Of a DNA stretch of 64,000 nucleotides, positions 45,789-58,623 are shown one piece after another. The DNA comes from Calycina herbarum (Eukaryota; Ascomycota; Leotiomycetes; Helotiales; Pezizellaceae). The number at the start of each line of letters is the position of its first letter. Positions within the stretch are counted from its first letter, which is position 1. The translations under genes were made by a program, and so were the position numbers. The DNA is taken from contig LLEY01000045.1 in the NCBI GenBank assembly GCA_001414485.1, positions 62,001 through 126,000 of the forward strand. The letters are read 5' to 3'. The notes below the pieces were generated by a model. It was given only the letters and a program-made list of their open reading frames with translations, was not told the DNA's origin and did no database searches.

Positions 45789-45884
45789 ATATAAAGAGGT
45801 TAATAGATAAGATTGTCTTATTATAAGAAGAATTAACTAAGAAGAGAAGTCTATTCTACGTAGAAGAGAAGAGGTCTTATATCT
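45789..45884 (-). repeat. partial Gypsy-2 LTR
   Basis: 96 bases matching the inner end of the LTRs at 16191-16647 and 8234-8475 (shared motif around AATAGACTTC...TTAGTTAATTC). It ends at the boundary with Gypsy-1 element C. Confidence 0.7.
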
Positions 45885-46374
45885 TATAACGAAACTATAC
45901 GAACTAAACAAAGGTAACTAAGTCTCGAAGGTTAGTATATAGATAAGAAGTACAGATACGCCGAGTTATTTACTTAGAAGTAAACTCGTTACTTATATTA
46001 AAGATATTAAATAAGATAATAATATTAATAACTAAAGTTAAGTATAAAGCTTCTATCTAATAGTAGACGTGCTAGTCTTATATAGAACCTTCTACTCTTT
46101 TTCTATATCGCCTATATCGCCTGTTAATACTATCGATATATCGCTCGTATTACTAAGCGATATAAGTAATATATATTACGTAATTCCTAATATTATTCTA
46201 ATAGTAAGATTCTAGAATCCTAAATATCTTTATACTATAGATTCTCTTCTATATTACCTTCTATTTCCTAGATATTATATCTTATTCTATTAAAGCGTTG
46301 TCTAGACTACTTATTATATAAAACGTAATTTATAATACTATCTTCTTTTTAGATTAGTATATCTCTACGCTTAA

Positions 46375-46966
46375 GTATAACCTAAGAAATATTATTAATA
46401 GACTAGTAGCTTATTTCTTTTCCTATTATAAGCCTTCTACTTCGAGATCTAAACTAAAGAGATATCGTACTAACGCCTTCTTATAAATAGAAAGAACTAG
46501 TAACGAAATACGTTCTTATACCTATTATACGAATACCTCTAAAGAGGCTATCTAGCGGTGTATTACTATAGGTAATAAATATTCTACTAATACTCTTTAT
46601 AACAAGTCTTATAATATTAAGAAGCGGAATAAGGCCCTCTCTCTTCAGTTCTAGGAATCCTTTAATAAGTAATAGAAGAAGCTTTAAGTAAAGAAAGAGA
46701 AAGCGATAGCGAAAATCCTTCGTCTTAGGAAATAACAGCGTTCTTTAAACAAGCGTAAGTAAGAGATACTATAGTATAGGCTTTTATCTTTAAATAAGCT
46801 AGATAAAGCTATAGAAAAGGAAAAGAAAGAGAAGGAGAAGTAGATAGAGAAGGAAAAGAAAGAACCAGAGGTTACCTAGCTAGTAGTCTTATTATCCTCT
46901 ATTAAGTCTAACTCTACTCTCGATTTATACTTTTTTAAAGTCTTTTCTTCTAACTATAAGATATAG
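46375..46966 (+). pseudogene. antisense ORF relic between pol and 3' LTR (element C)
   Basis: Counterpart of the frame at 22540-23175 in element A. It reads NLRNIINRLVAYFF at the start, SYNIKKRNKALSL in the middle, RKQQRSLNKRKQEIL and a longer Lys/Glu run, and ends VFSSNYKI. The same order of blocks, in the same frame and strand, occurs in both copies, with what looks like an in-frame length difference in the Lys/Glu run. Function unknown. Confidence 0.5.
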
Positions 46967-46969
46967 ACA

Positions 46970-49900
46970 ACCCTAGGTTTTAGTAGTAGAACTTCTGAAG
47001 TTCCTCTAAGTAATAGTTAAGATTACTTCTTAGTTTCTAAGTATTCTCTAAGTATAGATAATCTAACTATTTAATTAAGTACTTAACTTATCCTCTAATA
47101 AGTTTATAGTTAAGAATTCTCTCGACTTTATACTTAGCGTTTAGGTTTACTAGTTATATTTCCGTAAGTAGAGCTAGTAGTACTCCTAGTAGTACTAGTT
47201 CGAGTAAGGATATATAGAATACTAGATAGATATTTATAGTTCTTAGTAGCGTTAGTTTATAATTTAAAAGTTCTCTAACTTATTTAATTTTAAATAGTCT
47301 AAGTTTCTTATAATCTAGTTTATTACTTAGTCTTTTTATATTAATATTTTTCTATACTAAGTAGACTTTATCTCTCTCTTTTAATATTAGCTTCTAACTA
47401 CGTCGTTATTATAGTAGTACGCGTTTCTTTTAGTTATAAATTATAAGTCTTTTATAAGTTCTTTATATAATCTCTTAATTTTTAAGACCTAAATATAAGT
47501 AAGTTAATTATTAATAGTTATAGATAATAGTTCTCGATATACTATTAATTTATACTTAAAATTAGTATAGAATAGTATAATAAGTGTTATTTCTATTACT
47601 AAACTATTATAAGTAAACTATGCTAAGAGTAGTAGTTCTACCTAGTTGTTTACTAGTAGTTTATATAATAACGAAGGTATATTTTAACTACCTAGTTTAT
47701 ACGTTCGTTTCCTTTATTTATTTAAGAGTAGAAAGCTATAGAAAGCTTCCTCTTTATATCTAATTATTCTATAAGAGCGATCTAAAATTTTAAGATAAAG
47801 AGTTTATCTCTATTAGAGATTATCTTCTCTAGTAGTCTATATCTTAAGACTATCTCTTTTAAAAATATAAATACTAATTCCTTAGCTATATTTAACTCTA
47901 TATATAGTACTAAAATTATATACTTTATAAGTCGTTCTATAATAACTAGGATCGAGTTATACTTAACTCCTGTTATCGAGTCTTTAGATTTTAGTAACTT
48001 AATAATAAAATCCTAAGATATTAATTTCTAAGGTATTTATAGTATTAGAGTAGTGTTTATCTATCTATAAAGTATATAGTAGGAAGCCTTATTCCTAGTA
48101 TAGGTATTATACTCTATTATTACTTTCTTAACTACTATTAATAATCTATTAATATAGTAGTTCTGTTTTATACGCTAAAGAGTTCTTCGAATTCCCTAGT
48201 ATCTATATACTAGTAACTTATACTATTTCTTAATAAATTCCTTTATAATACTATCTAGGATAAAGACTTTTTTATTATAAGAGATAAGTCTATTCTTTAC
48301 TCTACTACTTCTTATACCTAGTAGAACTTCCTAGCTATTTAGACTAAATACCTTTTTAATTTTATTATACTAAGGTTCCTAGAGTTGTTCTACTATAGTA
48401 GTAACTTTATAAAATATAAGCGTATAGTCTCTATTCTTAAGAGTTTTTACGATTATAATTCTCTTATACTCTTTATTTCCTTTATACCTAGGTTTCTAGC
48501 TAAGAGTATCTACTTAAGCGTTTAATATTCTACTTATATAGTATATAATAATATTAAATCCTAATAATATTTTAGACTATCTTACTAGTCGTTTAGTTAT
48601 AAGTTCTTTTATTATAGTAAATATTCTTAAATTCTTATAATTAGATAGAATTATAACTAGATATTTTACTTCTTATAAGTAGATTCTCTAGTATTCTAAA
48701 GTTAGTACTATAGTAAGTAATTCGTTATTAAAGATACTATAGTTTTATTATACTAGATTAAATATTTTTAAGTAGTATATAATAGGTATAGGCTTTCTCT
48801 TTTTATTTAGTTATAGATAGATTATACTAACTACTATATCTAAGGCGTCTATTTCTACTATACTAGGTTTATCTATATTAAAATTATATAAAATAGGTTT
48901 TTCTACGAATCTTATCTTAATTCTCTAAAAAGCTTCCTTAGCTTATTTATTCTAAATAAATTTAATAACTTTTTTAACTAGTATAAGATATCCTAGATCT
49001 TTACTAGATCTATTTCTATTTTCTCTAAGCTAAATACCTATTCTAGGAAAAGTATCTAAGTTACTCTAAACTCGTATTTTAATAGTTTAAGATATAAATC
49101 TACTTTAAGTAGTTGTTATAAAACTTCTCTTATATATCTCTTATATTCTTCTTCTTTTTCTAAGAAGATTAGAATATTATCTAAGTAATAGATTACTATT
49201 ACTTTTAGAAGATCTTTTAAAATATTATTATTTTATCTCTAATATATAGCTAGTACGTTATATAGTCTAAATAGTATAACTATATATTCGTAAAGACCTA
49301 ATAGTAAGGCGAATAATATTTTCTATTCGTCTCTAACTTTTATTTATATAAGTTTATAAGTATTTTATTAATCTAGTTTTATAAACTATACTATCTTATC
49401 TAACTTGTCTTATAAGTATTAGCTAGCTAGCAGCGGATAAGCGTTCTTAACTATAGTATAATTTACTTCTTAGTAATTAATATATACTCTTCTATTTAGG
49501 TCGTTCTTTTTCTTAATAATAAGTATATTTAAGATAACTAGCGACTTAGATTTCCTAATATATCTCTTCTTAATACCTTTCTTTATATAACTTTCTATTC
49601 TCTATAGACTTTTCTAGTTATATAACTAAAGCTTCTACTTTAAAAGATAATAACTCTCTTTTAATTTAATCTTATAATCTTATAAGCAATGTTCTAGCAA
49701 GGCTTATAAGTCTTCTAGGGTTTTAAACAAAGCTCTAAATTCTTTATACTATATAGGTATTTCGTTATTAGCTATCTTACTCACCTGTAGAAGACTCTAG
49801 ACTAGGTGTTCTAGTGTCTTAAAAGAGGTAGCGCTAACCTTATTCTAGCTTTATAGTTATAAATATAAACCTATATACTTATATTAACTAAAGGTTATTA

Positions 49901-52350
49901 TTTAAGCTTTCTAGTTAATATCTAGATTATATTCTTAAATCTATAGTATACTAAGTATTACTTTCTTACTTTCTATTTTAATAATATTAAATTATATATT
50001 TAAGTAGTAATCTTTAATATTAACTTTTATTAGAATAGTTTACTAATTAATAATTCCGTCTTAGTATATAATATCTATTTTATTAACTACCTCTAGGTAG
50101 TATAGCCTTATACCTTTGATTAGAACGTTTAGCTTTTTTAAAGCTATTAAGGAAAGGAAATTACTTATTACTTTAGAGTTAATTAGAACTTAGAGTTCCT
50201 TTTCTCTTATCTTTACTATTACTATAAGTTGATTTTCTCTAGTAGTAGTATAAATTTCTAGTTTAATATAATAAACCTTAAATCTTCTTTTACTATTATC
50301 TTTCTTTAAAAAGCTTAAGAAGAATATTACCTTTTTATTATTAGAAAAGGCTATCTTATATATTAGACTATCTTCTATAGTTTCTTTAGATTCTAGAAAG
50401 GTTCTAATAAAGTATCTTTCTATTAACTAGTCTAATATAGTATATAGTTTATATCGAACCTACTTAATAGTTATTCTACTTAGAATTTTAGTAACTAATC
50501 GTTTATCTTTTATTAGTTAGTAAAATTCCTAGATTAGAGTAGTCTATAGGTTTACTTAAATAACTCTAAATATTTACTAATCCTCTAGTTCTTTAAATAA
50601 TATTACTATTCTCTTTTCTACTCTTAGTATCTAATACTTCTTATTAATTTCTAACTTATAATTTTAGTTAGATAGATAAGTAATAATATCTAACTTTAGA
50701 CATCTATTATATTCGTTAAAACTCTCTAAATAATACTATTCCTATTTAGTAGTATTATTTTTTAGACTCGTAACCGTTTATAAGTCTCTCTCTTCTAGGA
50801 AGTTATTAGATACTACCTGCTCTGGTTCTAGTTTCTTAAGTTTAATAGTTTCTCTTCTAGTAATAAGGCTAACTATAGTTACTCGGTTCTATTTATTCTA
50901 AACTATTATATAGGTGGTTAAGACTATAGAGTTAACTCTCTAAGTAGAATATAGGCTTTAAAAATCAGGTTTCTAATTTTCTATATATATCTATCTATTT
51001 CCTCTCTCGAAGGTTCTAATAAATACCTATATCTTATCTTATTTAGACTTAAATATTCGTAGATCTACTTCTAATAAGTTAGATATTACTTCTAATAACT
51101 CTAATAAACTTATTAATAGTAGTAATTCGTATTCTATTTAAAGAGATAATTCGTATTCTATTTCTAATCGTATATTATAATATTCTTTAAGAAGTAGATT
51201 CTCTCTATTATTAGTATTCTATACCTTACTAACCTATAACTTAATTCCTTCGTTTAGTTATAAATATACAACGTCTAATATTATATTCGAAGCATCTATT
51301 TTAATCTATATACTATAACCTCTAGCCTCGAGCTTAGCGTCTATAAGTTTAATTTTATCAAGTAAAGCTACTTCTTTCTAAATAGTAGTATTAATCTATT
51401 CTTTCTCTTTAGAGTCTTTCTTCTTACTATACTTATTTACTTTATAACCGGAGAGGCTATAGTTATAATATAAGTTCTACTTATATTAACGATTTCGCTC
51501 TTTCTAGGAAAGTCCTTCTTTCTTTAGAAAGGTTTTCTTTTATATAACGTTTACCTTCTTATTATACTTAGTATAAGAGTGTTTCTACTTTTCTAACCTT
51601 TTACTCTTTTCTCTATATCTAAGGTTACTCTTTCTAAATTTATATAGATAGTTATTTAACGAGACTACCTTCTCGATTATATCTATAATAGTTAAGAACT
51701 ATATATTCTATTTAGCTATTTCCTTATAAATATATATTTTTAATCCTCTATAAAAGAGTTTTATAAGAGTAATAGTATTCTATCTCGATTTCGTTCTATA
51801 ATATTAGAATTTATTAGTATAATCTATTACTAATCTAGTTTAGTATAAATCTAAAAGCTTATATATAATAGTTTAGATAACGTTAAAGTCTCTAAAGATT
51901 TTTCTAATAGTTACCTTAAATCCTCTCTAAGATTTAAATATAATCTTAGTTAATTCTATCTTTCTATTCTTATTCTCGTTCTTAAAGAAATCCTCTAAAT
52001 ATAGCTAAGCCTATTCTAATACTAATCCTCTTAAGTAAGAGATAGTAAAGATAGTTCGTAAGTTATAATTACCTTTAAATTTATTAGAGTTAAAGTTAAA
52101 GTAGATGTCTATTTAGAGAAGAAATAAGTCGAGTTCTTTTTACTTTCTATAATATATATCTACTATCTTAACTTTAATAGACTTAAGTACTTTAACCTTA
52201 TAGAGCTTAGAGACGTCTAGTATACTAACATTGTCGTCGTTCCTAACTAACTATATACTAGTAGGTGTTCTTCTAGTAGTACTTCTAGATATTCCTACGA
52301 CGTTGACCTAACTAGTATTCGAGCTAGCTATAGCAGCGAGGGTTGCTAGG
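46970..52350 (-). pseudogene. Gypsy-1 gag-pol relic, element C
   Basis: Heavily mutated gag-pol on the minus strand, alignable by eye with element A over most of its length. The internal deletion near 48985 removes part of the region following the reverse transcriptase catalytic site. The gag portion (about 50250-52350) departs clearly from A in places, suggesting the mosaic includes a second Gypsy-1 lineage. Confidence 0.7.
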
Positions 52351-52386
52351 GCTATAGTAACTAAACTTCTAAGCAGGTGCTTAAAG

Positions 52387-52833
52387 TATAATAAAACTTA
52401 AACGAACTAAACAAAGATAACTAAGTCTTAAAGGTTAGTATATAGGTAAGAAGTATAGATATACTAGGTTATTTACTTAGAAGTAAACTCGTTACTTATA
52501 TTAAAGATATTAAATAAGATAATAAGATTAATAACTAAAGTTAAGTATAAAGCTCCTATCTAATAGTAGACGTGCTAGTCTTATATAGAACCCTTCGTAC
52601 TATCTAGATCTCTATATAAGCCTAGATCCCTAGATCTCTCTAGATCTCTTATAGGATCTAATAGGATCTAATATATAACTTCTAATAGTTATCTAATAGT
52701 AAGATCCTAGAATATCTAAATATCTTTATATTACTAATTCTCTTCTATATTATCTTTAATTTCCTAGATATCGTATCTTATTCTATTAGAGCGTTATCTA
52801 GACTACTTACTACGTATAACGTAATTCGTAATA
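52387..52833 (-). repeat. 5' LTR of Gypsy-1 element C
   Basis: 447 bases in minus orientation; its start (on the plus strand TATAATAAAAC) derives from TGTAACGAAAC by transitions. In place of the GCGAT-rich U3 motif of A, this copy has a GATC-rich run (AGATCTC/TAGGATCTAA units) at 52610-52670, so its U3 may be another variant. Confidence 0.75.
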
Positions 52834-53789
52834 ATTATCTTCTTTTATTTATAACGTCTTCTATTATTTACTATATAGTAGCTATTATTAACTATATCTA
52901 TTCCTATACTTCTTTAAGCTTTTATACGATTATATTAGCTTTTTAAATTAGTAATCGTAGTATAGCTTTATTTAATAGTTTATACTAGATATCTAGAGAC
53001 TTAGTATAATATCTATATTTAAGAAAGAAAAAGCTTACTTTTATAGCTAATATTATTTAGTTATTAATTACTAATTCTATAAATAGTAGTAGTTCTTCTT
53101 AGTTATCTTAAGTATAATCTATAAATATTTATAAATAGGTTTCTACTATCTAGTTTATGTATTCTATAAATCTATCTATTTCTAGGTAAAAAGCAGTAGA
53201 AAGCCTTTATATAATTCCTAAGAGAGAATATACTCTTATTTAAAAGTAGCCTACGAACTACGTTTCTTAGTCTAATACTATTACTTTTAGTAGATAGTAC
53301 TTTTAATAGAAGATTTAAATAAACTATCTAGCAACTGTTTTAGACGTAATATTCTTAAGACTATTATAGATTATTCCTTTTCCTAGCTTATTTATAATTA
53401 TAACTATGTTTATATATCTATTACTTTCTAGTAACTCGACTATAAAGTCTATTAAAATTTCGCTCTAGATTCGGTTTAGGACTAGTAAAGGCTTTAGAAA
53501 TCCTTATTATACGTCTTTCTAAATCTTATTCCTTTTATAAGCGTCGTAGTTTCGTATAAATCTTTAGACGTCTTATAATATCTAGGGCTAGAAGTATTAT
53601 TATAAGAGAATCTAGGCTATACTTTCTCGTCTAGAGTAACTATAGAGCTTTGAATTATATATAGACTAGATTCTCTTTATATATAGTCCTTTATTATTTA
53701 GAACCTATAACTAGTCTTTAAACTTTAGCTTTTCTTCGTTTATAAGCGTATATCTAGACATCGATATCTTAAGCTTTAAGCTAGTAGAG
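52834..53789 (-). mobile_element. second Gypsy-2 pol copy (holds empty sites)
   Basis: Uninterrupted relic matching 17080-17316 plus 29253-29942 plus the first bases after the MITE. It contains the single ATTAATTACTAAT (53063-53075) where LINE-1 inserted in the other copy, and AGCTAGTAGAG (about 53780-53789) where the MITE inserted. It ends at the LTR start at 53790. Confidence 0.82.
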
Positions 53790-56700
53790 TGTAACGAAAC
53801 TCAAACGAACTAAACAAAGATAACTAAGTCTCGAAGGTTGGTATATAAGTAAGAAGTATAGATACGCCGGGTTGTTTACTTAGAAGTAAACTCTCTTAGG
53901 TCTCGAAAACCTATATATCGATTTTTTTTCAGTCCTATACGTAAACGACTCTCTATTACTTCTCTGAGTCCTTCTCTCTCGAGTTCTCTTTCTAAGTCCT
54001 CGTCTTCCTAGTTTCCTGCTTTTGAAATAGCTCCTTTCGTTGAATAGATGCTTTCTAATAACGTTTCTCTATCTAACCCTAGTCCTGAGTTCTAGACAGC
54101 CCTGGGTTTCGTTAGTAGAATTCCTGAAGTTTCTCTAAGTAATAGATAGGCTTTCTTTTAGTTCCTAAGTATTTTTAGAGTATAGATAATCTATCTATTT
54201 AATTAAATACTTAAGTCGTCCTCTAATAGTTTTATAGTTAAGAATCCTCTTAACCTTGTATTCTATATTTAGGTTTACTAGTTGAATTTCCGTATATAGA
54301 GCTAGTAGTACTTCTAGTAGTACTAGTTTAAGTAGAGATATATAGAATACTAGGTAGATGTTTATTATCTTTAGTAGCGCTAGTTTATAATTTAAAGGTC
54401 TCTTAACTCGTTTGATTTTAAATAGTCTAAGTTTTTTATAATCTAGTTTATTACTTAGTCTTTTTATATCGATGTTTTTCTATACTAAGTAGACTTTATC
54501 TCTCTCTTTTAGTATTAGCTTCTAACTACGTCGTTTGTTATAGTAGTATACGTTTCTTTCTACTATAAATTATAGGTCCTCTATAAGTTCCTTATATAGA
54601 CTCTTAATTCTCGAGATATAAACACGAGTAAGTTAGTTATTAATAGTCGTAGATAGCGGCTCTTAGTACACTAATAATTTATATCTATAATTAGCGTAGA
54701 ATAGTATAATAAGTGTTGTTTCTATTACTAAACTATTATAGGTAAACTATACTAAGAGCAGTAGTTCTACCTAGTTGTCTTACTAGTAGTTTACGTAATA
54801 ACAAAGGTATATTTTAACTACTTGATTTATCTATTCGTTTCCTTTATTTGTTAAGAGTGAAAAGCTATAGAGAGCTTTCTTTTTATATCTAATTGTTTTA
54901 TAAGAGCGATCTAAAATTTCGAGGTAAGAGCTTATCTCTGTTTAAGAGTATTTCTTTAGATAGTCTATATCTTAAGACTACTTCTCTAAGGAATACGAAT
55001 ACTAATTCCTTAGCTATACTTAACTCTATATATACTATTAGAATTATATACTTTATAAGTCGTTCTATAATAACTAGGATCGTGTTATATATAACTCCTA
55101 TTATTAGATTCTTAGATTTTAGTAATTTAACTATAAAATCTATAGATATCGATTTCTAAGATATCTATAGTATTAGAGTAGTATTTATCTGTTTATAAGA
55201 AGTATAGTAGGAAGTCTTTTTCCTAGTATAGGTATTATATTCTACTATTACTTTCTTAACTATCGCGGATAATCGATTAATATAGTAGTATTATCTTATT
55301 CTCTAGAGAGTTCTACGAATTCCTTAGTAGCTGTAAGTAGGCGTAGTATAGTATTCTTATATAAACTCTCTTATATATAAGCTAGGAACCTATAGTTTCT
55401 CTTTTATATACTAGTTATAACCTTTGTATATATTCTAAATTTTATCTATTTAAATGTCGTTTATTACTACTATTTTATATATAGTAGGTACTAAGTCGCT
55501 GTTTTTATTATACTTTAATATTACTATATTAATATATTTTTTATTTTCCTTATAGCCTAGCTTCCGGCTTAGAGCATCGGCTTAAGTGTTACTTATTCTA
55601 CTAATATATCGAATAATTATCTTAAATTCTACTAAGGTTTTAGACTATCTAGCTAGGCGTCTTATAACGAGTTCCTTAGTTATAGTAAATGTTTTTAGGT
55701 TTAGATAATTAGTAAGCACTGTTACTAGGTACGTTATACTCTAGAGGTAAATCCTCTATTCTTCGAGAGCTAGAATAATAGCTATTAATTCTTTATTATA
55801 AATACTATAGTTCTATTATACTATATTAAACGTTTTCGAGAAATATACTATAGATATAAGTTTTCCTATTTTATTTAGTTGTAGATATATAGCGACTACT
55901 ACTATATCTAAGACGTCTGTTTCTATTATACTTAGTTTCTTATAATTAAAATTATATAAGATAGGTTTTATAATTTTTATATAATTCTTAATAAATAGTT
56001 AATAGAAATTAGTAAATCCTAGGAAGGATTATATATCTTTAACGTTTTTTAGTAATTCCTATTTAATAACTATATAGATCTTTTCTAGATCTATTTCTAT
56101 TTTCTCTAAGCTAAATACCTATTTAAGAAAGAGAGTTCTTTTAACTCTAAACTTATATTTTAAGAGTTTTAGACAAGAGTCTACTTTAGTAAGTCTTTAT
56201 AAGACTTCTTTTACATAGCTCTTATATTCTTCTGGATTTTCTAAGAAAATTAATATATTATCTAGGTAATATATAACAGTTACCTCTAGAAGATCCTTTA
56301 GAATACTATTATTCTATCTCTAATAAGTAGCTAGTATATTAGTTAAACTAAAAGATATTACTATATACTTATAGAGTCCTAATAGTAAGATAAACGTAGT
56401 CTTCTATTTATAGCCTGCTTTAATTCTAATTAATCTATAGACGTTCTATTAATCTAGTTTTATAAATTTCTTTATCTAATCTAACTTATTCTATAAGTAC
56501 TAGCTAGTTAGTAATAGATAAGCGTTCTTAATTATTATATTATTTAATTCTCTATAATTAATATATACTCGTCTATTTAGGTTATCTTTTTTCTTAATAA
56601 TAAGTATATTTAAAGAGATAAGCGATTTAGATTTTCAAATATATCTCTTCTTTATTCCTTATTAGATATAACTTTCTAATAATACTAAGTTATTCCAGTT

Positions 56701-56934
56701 ATATAGTTAAAGCTTCTGCTTTCTAAGGTTATAACCCTCTATTAATTTAATCTTATAATCCTATAGCTGATATTCGGGAAGAGTATATATGTCTTCTAGG
56801 TCTTTAAATAATCTTATAAATTTTCTATACTATATAGGTATTTTGTTATTAGCTTTCTTACTAATCTATAAAAGACTCTAGATAAGGTGTTCTAGCGCTT
56901 TAGAAGAGGTAGCGCTAACCTTATTCTAGTAAAG
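53790..56934 (-). mobile_element. Gypsy-1 element G, truncated at both ends
   Basis: Begins with about 103 bases of 3' LTR (53790-53892), then jumps straight into the pol C-terminus; the rest of the LTR, the polypurine tract and the 3' non-coding region are missing. Pol reads on the minus strand, ending at 56934 in the part that in A precedes the reverse transcriptase. The portion 55500-56700 differs clearly from A, B and C, marking a divergent lineage or mosaic. The stretch 54893-55159 is open by chance on the plus strand. Confidence 0.78.
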
Positions 56935-57207
56935 GAGCTAATAAGTCTATATAATAAATATCTAAAGTTAAGAAGAGTCTTTATAAAATATTCTTTATTA
57001 ACTAACGTAGAAACTAAAAACAGAGAACTATCTATTAACTTCTACTAGAACTTAATCTATTCTTCTACTACTTTCTTTAAAACCTTCTTCTACTTCTAAT
57101 AACGTCTTTTACTAGAAGCTATTCTTTTTCTAAATCGTTAGAGTTAGAGACTTCTACGATTCTTCCTTTTCTCTTAACGTCTTCTTTCTAGATAAGAGCT
57201 GTCTAGA
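56935..57207 (-). mobile_element. small Gypsy fragment, possibly protease region
   Basis: AT-rich sequence abutting element G. On the minus strand it reads VNKEYFIKTLLNF and LLYRLISSFT, which resembles the aspartic-protease start of some fungal Gypsy elements (DSG then C.SYGLI). The resemblance is weak. It ends where the LTR at 57208 starts. Confidence 0.35.
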
Positions 57208-57662
57208 TATTACGAATCACGAATGCGTGGTAAGTAGTCCAGACGGCGCTCTGACAGGACAAGGCACGACATCCAGGAAAGGAAGGTAACACAGGAGGAA
57301 ATCAGTAGTGCAGAAGGCATTTGAGGGTTTCAGGATCTCACTGTTGTAAGAATGTTGGAAGTCACGTACGGTCATGTGACGTGATCGCTCGCATCGCCCT
57401 GATCGCCGTAATCGCGAGCGACGCGAGCGATAAAGGCGATGCACTTGAAGAACGAAGGTTCTATATAAGACTGGCACGTCTGCCATTAGATAGGAGCTTC
57501 GTGCTCAACTTTAGTTATCAATCTTATCATCTTGTTTGACATCTTTAATACAAGTAACGAGTTCACTTCCAAGTAAACAACCCGGCGCATCTATACTTCT
57601 TATCTGCATTCCAACCTTCGAGACTTAGTCATCTTTGTTTAGTTCGTTTGAGTTTCGTTACA
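57208..57662 (+). repeat. Gypsy-1 LTR, little mutated, without its element
   Basis: 455-base LTR in plus orientation (TATTACGAATCACG to GTTTCGTTACA), type-1 U3. It is clearly richer in G and C than the other copies and keeps CA and CG dinucleotides lost elsewhere. GCGAT-type motifs fill 57380-57440, and a TATA-like CTATATAAGACTGGCACG lies near 57460. The flanks (CTAGA and TTTTG) do not form a target duplication and no internal sequence adjoins it, so it is a solo or truncated LTR next to a pseudogene. Confidence 0.85.
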
Positions 57663-58623
57663 TTTTGTCGTTATAGCTCAAGTTAAGGCAGCCTTACTTA
57701 TACACTTATAAGTCGTCTATAAGACGTATATATAGGTATTTGAAGACAGTCTACTAGACTTAGATATGTTAAGTAAGGCTAACTAGGCTATTATCGTAGT
57801 TAGCGAGGAGCTGAAGAGGAGCAGATCTATAGATATAGTATTACTAACAGCTATCGACAGCCATAGTCTATAGGCACGCCAGGCTGTACTACTAAGTAAT
57901 ACTAAACCACGTCTTAATTTACAAAAGCTTTCGCTAGTTCTGCTTATAGAGTAGAGCTTTCTTAATACTATCTTCAATTATCGTAACCCTAGAAAATCTA
58001 GTTAGATTTAATATATAATAGACAAAAATGCAGCTAAGCTACTTATGACTATAGCACGTAATACATCTCTTATAGGCGCAGCTTTGAGAAACGCTTATTA
58101 TTATATTAGATAGTACTTAGCTACTAAGTTTTTAACGCAGATGATTAGAATAGAGGACTACGACATTCCTTATGTTTAAGGCTATAATACAACAGGCTAT
58201 CGAGTTACGTACGAACAGTAGACTGTTATTGTCGCGTTGATAAGAGGTAGAGAGTCTATAGCGTATAACGTTAGTAAGGCGTTGCCGCTTACGATGTTTA
58301 TACACGTTAAGTATACTAAAGAGCTCGAGAACTATTATCTATAGAAGAAACATACTATTGTACTAGTAGATTTAGTAATCAATAGTAGAAAGTCTATAAT
58401 TGAATTCTATAAGCACATCTGTAAACGGAATACTAACATCTGAGTTATAGCTATTGCTGGTGTTACATAGCAACAGTCTATCTCCTAAGGCAGTCTCTCA
58501 GAGGCACTCGCTTACGACGCCAAATTCAGTCTTATCACACTTCGCCTATCCGAAAACAAGTTCACTAGTAAAGGAACTACTAATACTAGTAACCAATTGT
58601 TTAACACAATAGAATTGGATTAA
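57663..58623 (+). pseudogene. uracil phosphoribosyltransferase-like protein, 5'-cut and nonsense-ridden
   Basis: One plus-strand frame runs from the base after the LTR to TAA at 58621-58623 (about 320 codons), with some fifteen stop codons and no frameshift. Its C-terminal part reads HTIVLVDLVINSRKSIIEF (about 58348-58404), the PRPP-binding loop of UPRTase-type phosphoribosyltransferases (VLVDSVVNSGKS in fungal relatives). After it come VIAIAGVTQQQSIS, SLITLRLSENKFTSKG and LFNTIELD. Earlier blocks such as EELKRSRSIDIVLLTAIDSH and NTSLIGAALRNAYYY also look like the fungal proteins that fuse a kinase-like part to UPRTase. The 5' part is missing at the LTR boundary. The stops fit RIP. Confidence 0.72.

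Larger units (their letters stand above)
45885..52833 (-). mobile_element. Gypsy-1 element C, mosaic full-length copy
   Basis: Minus-strand Gypsy-1 copy, about 6.95 kb, with LTRs at 45885-46337 and 52387-52833 (type-1 U3). It is more strongly AT-shifted than A. Relative to A it lacks about 110 bases near 48985 (reverse transcriptase) and has divergent stretches near 48200-48460. Outside flanks do not match (TATCT left, ATTAT right). The left flank is a Gypsy-2 LTR and the right flank is Gypsy-2 pol, so this is probably a recombinant or rearranged copy rather than a simple insertion. Confidence 0.82.

Noticed and set aside
54893..55159. 88-codon plus-strand frame
   Set aside because: Antisense to element G pol; the matching regions of A, C and F do not share an open frame there.
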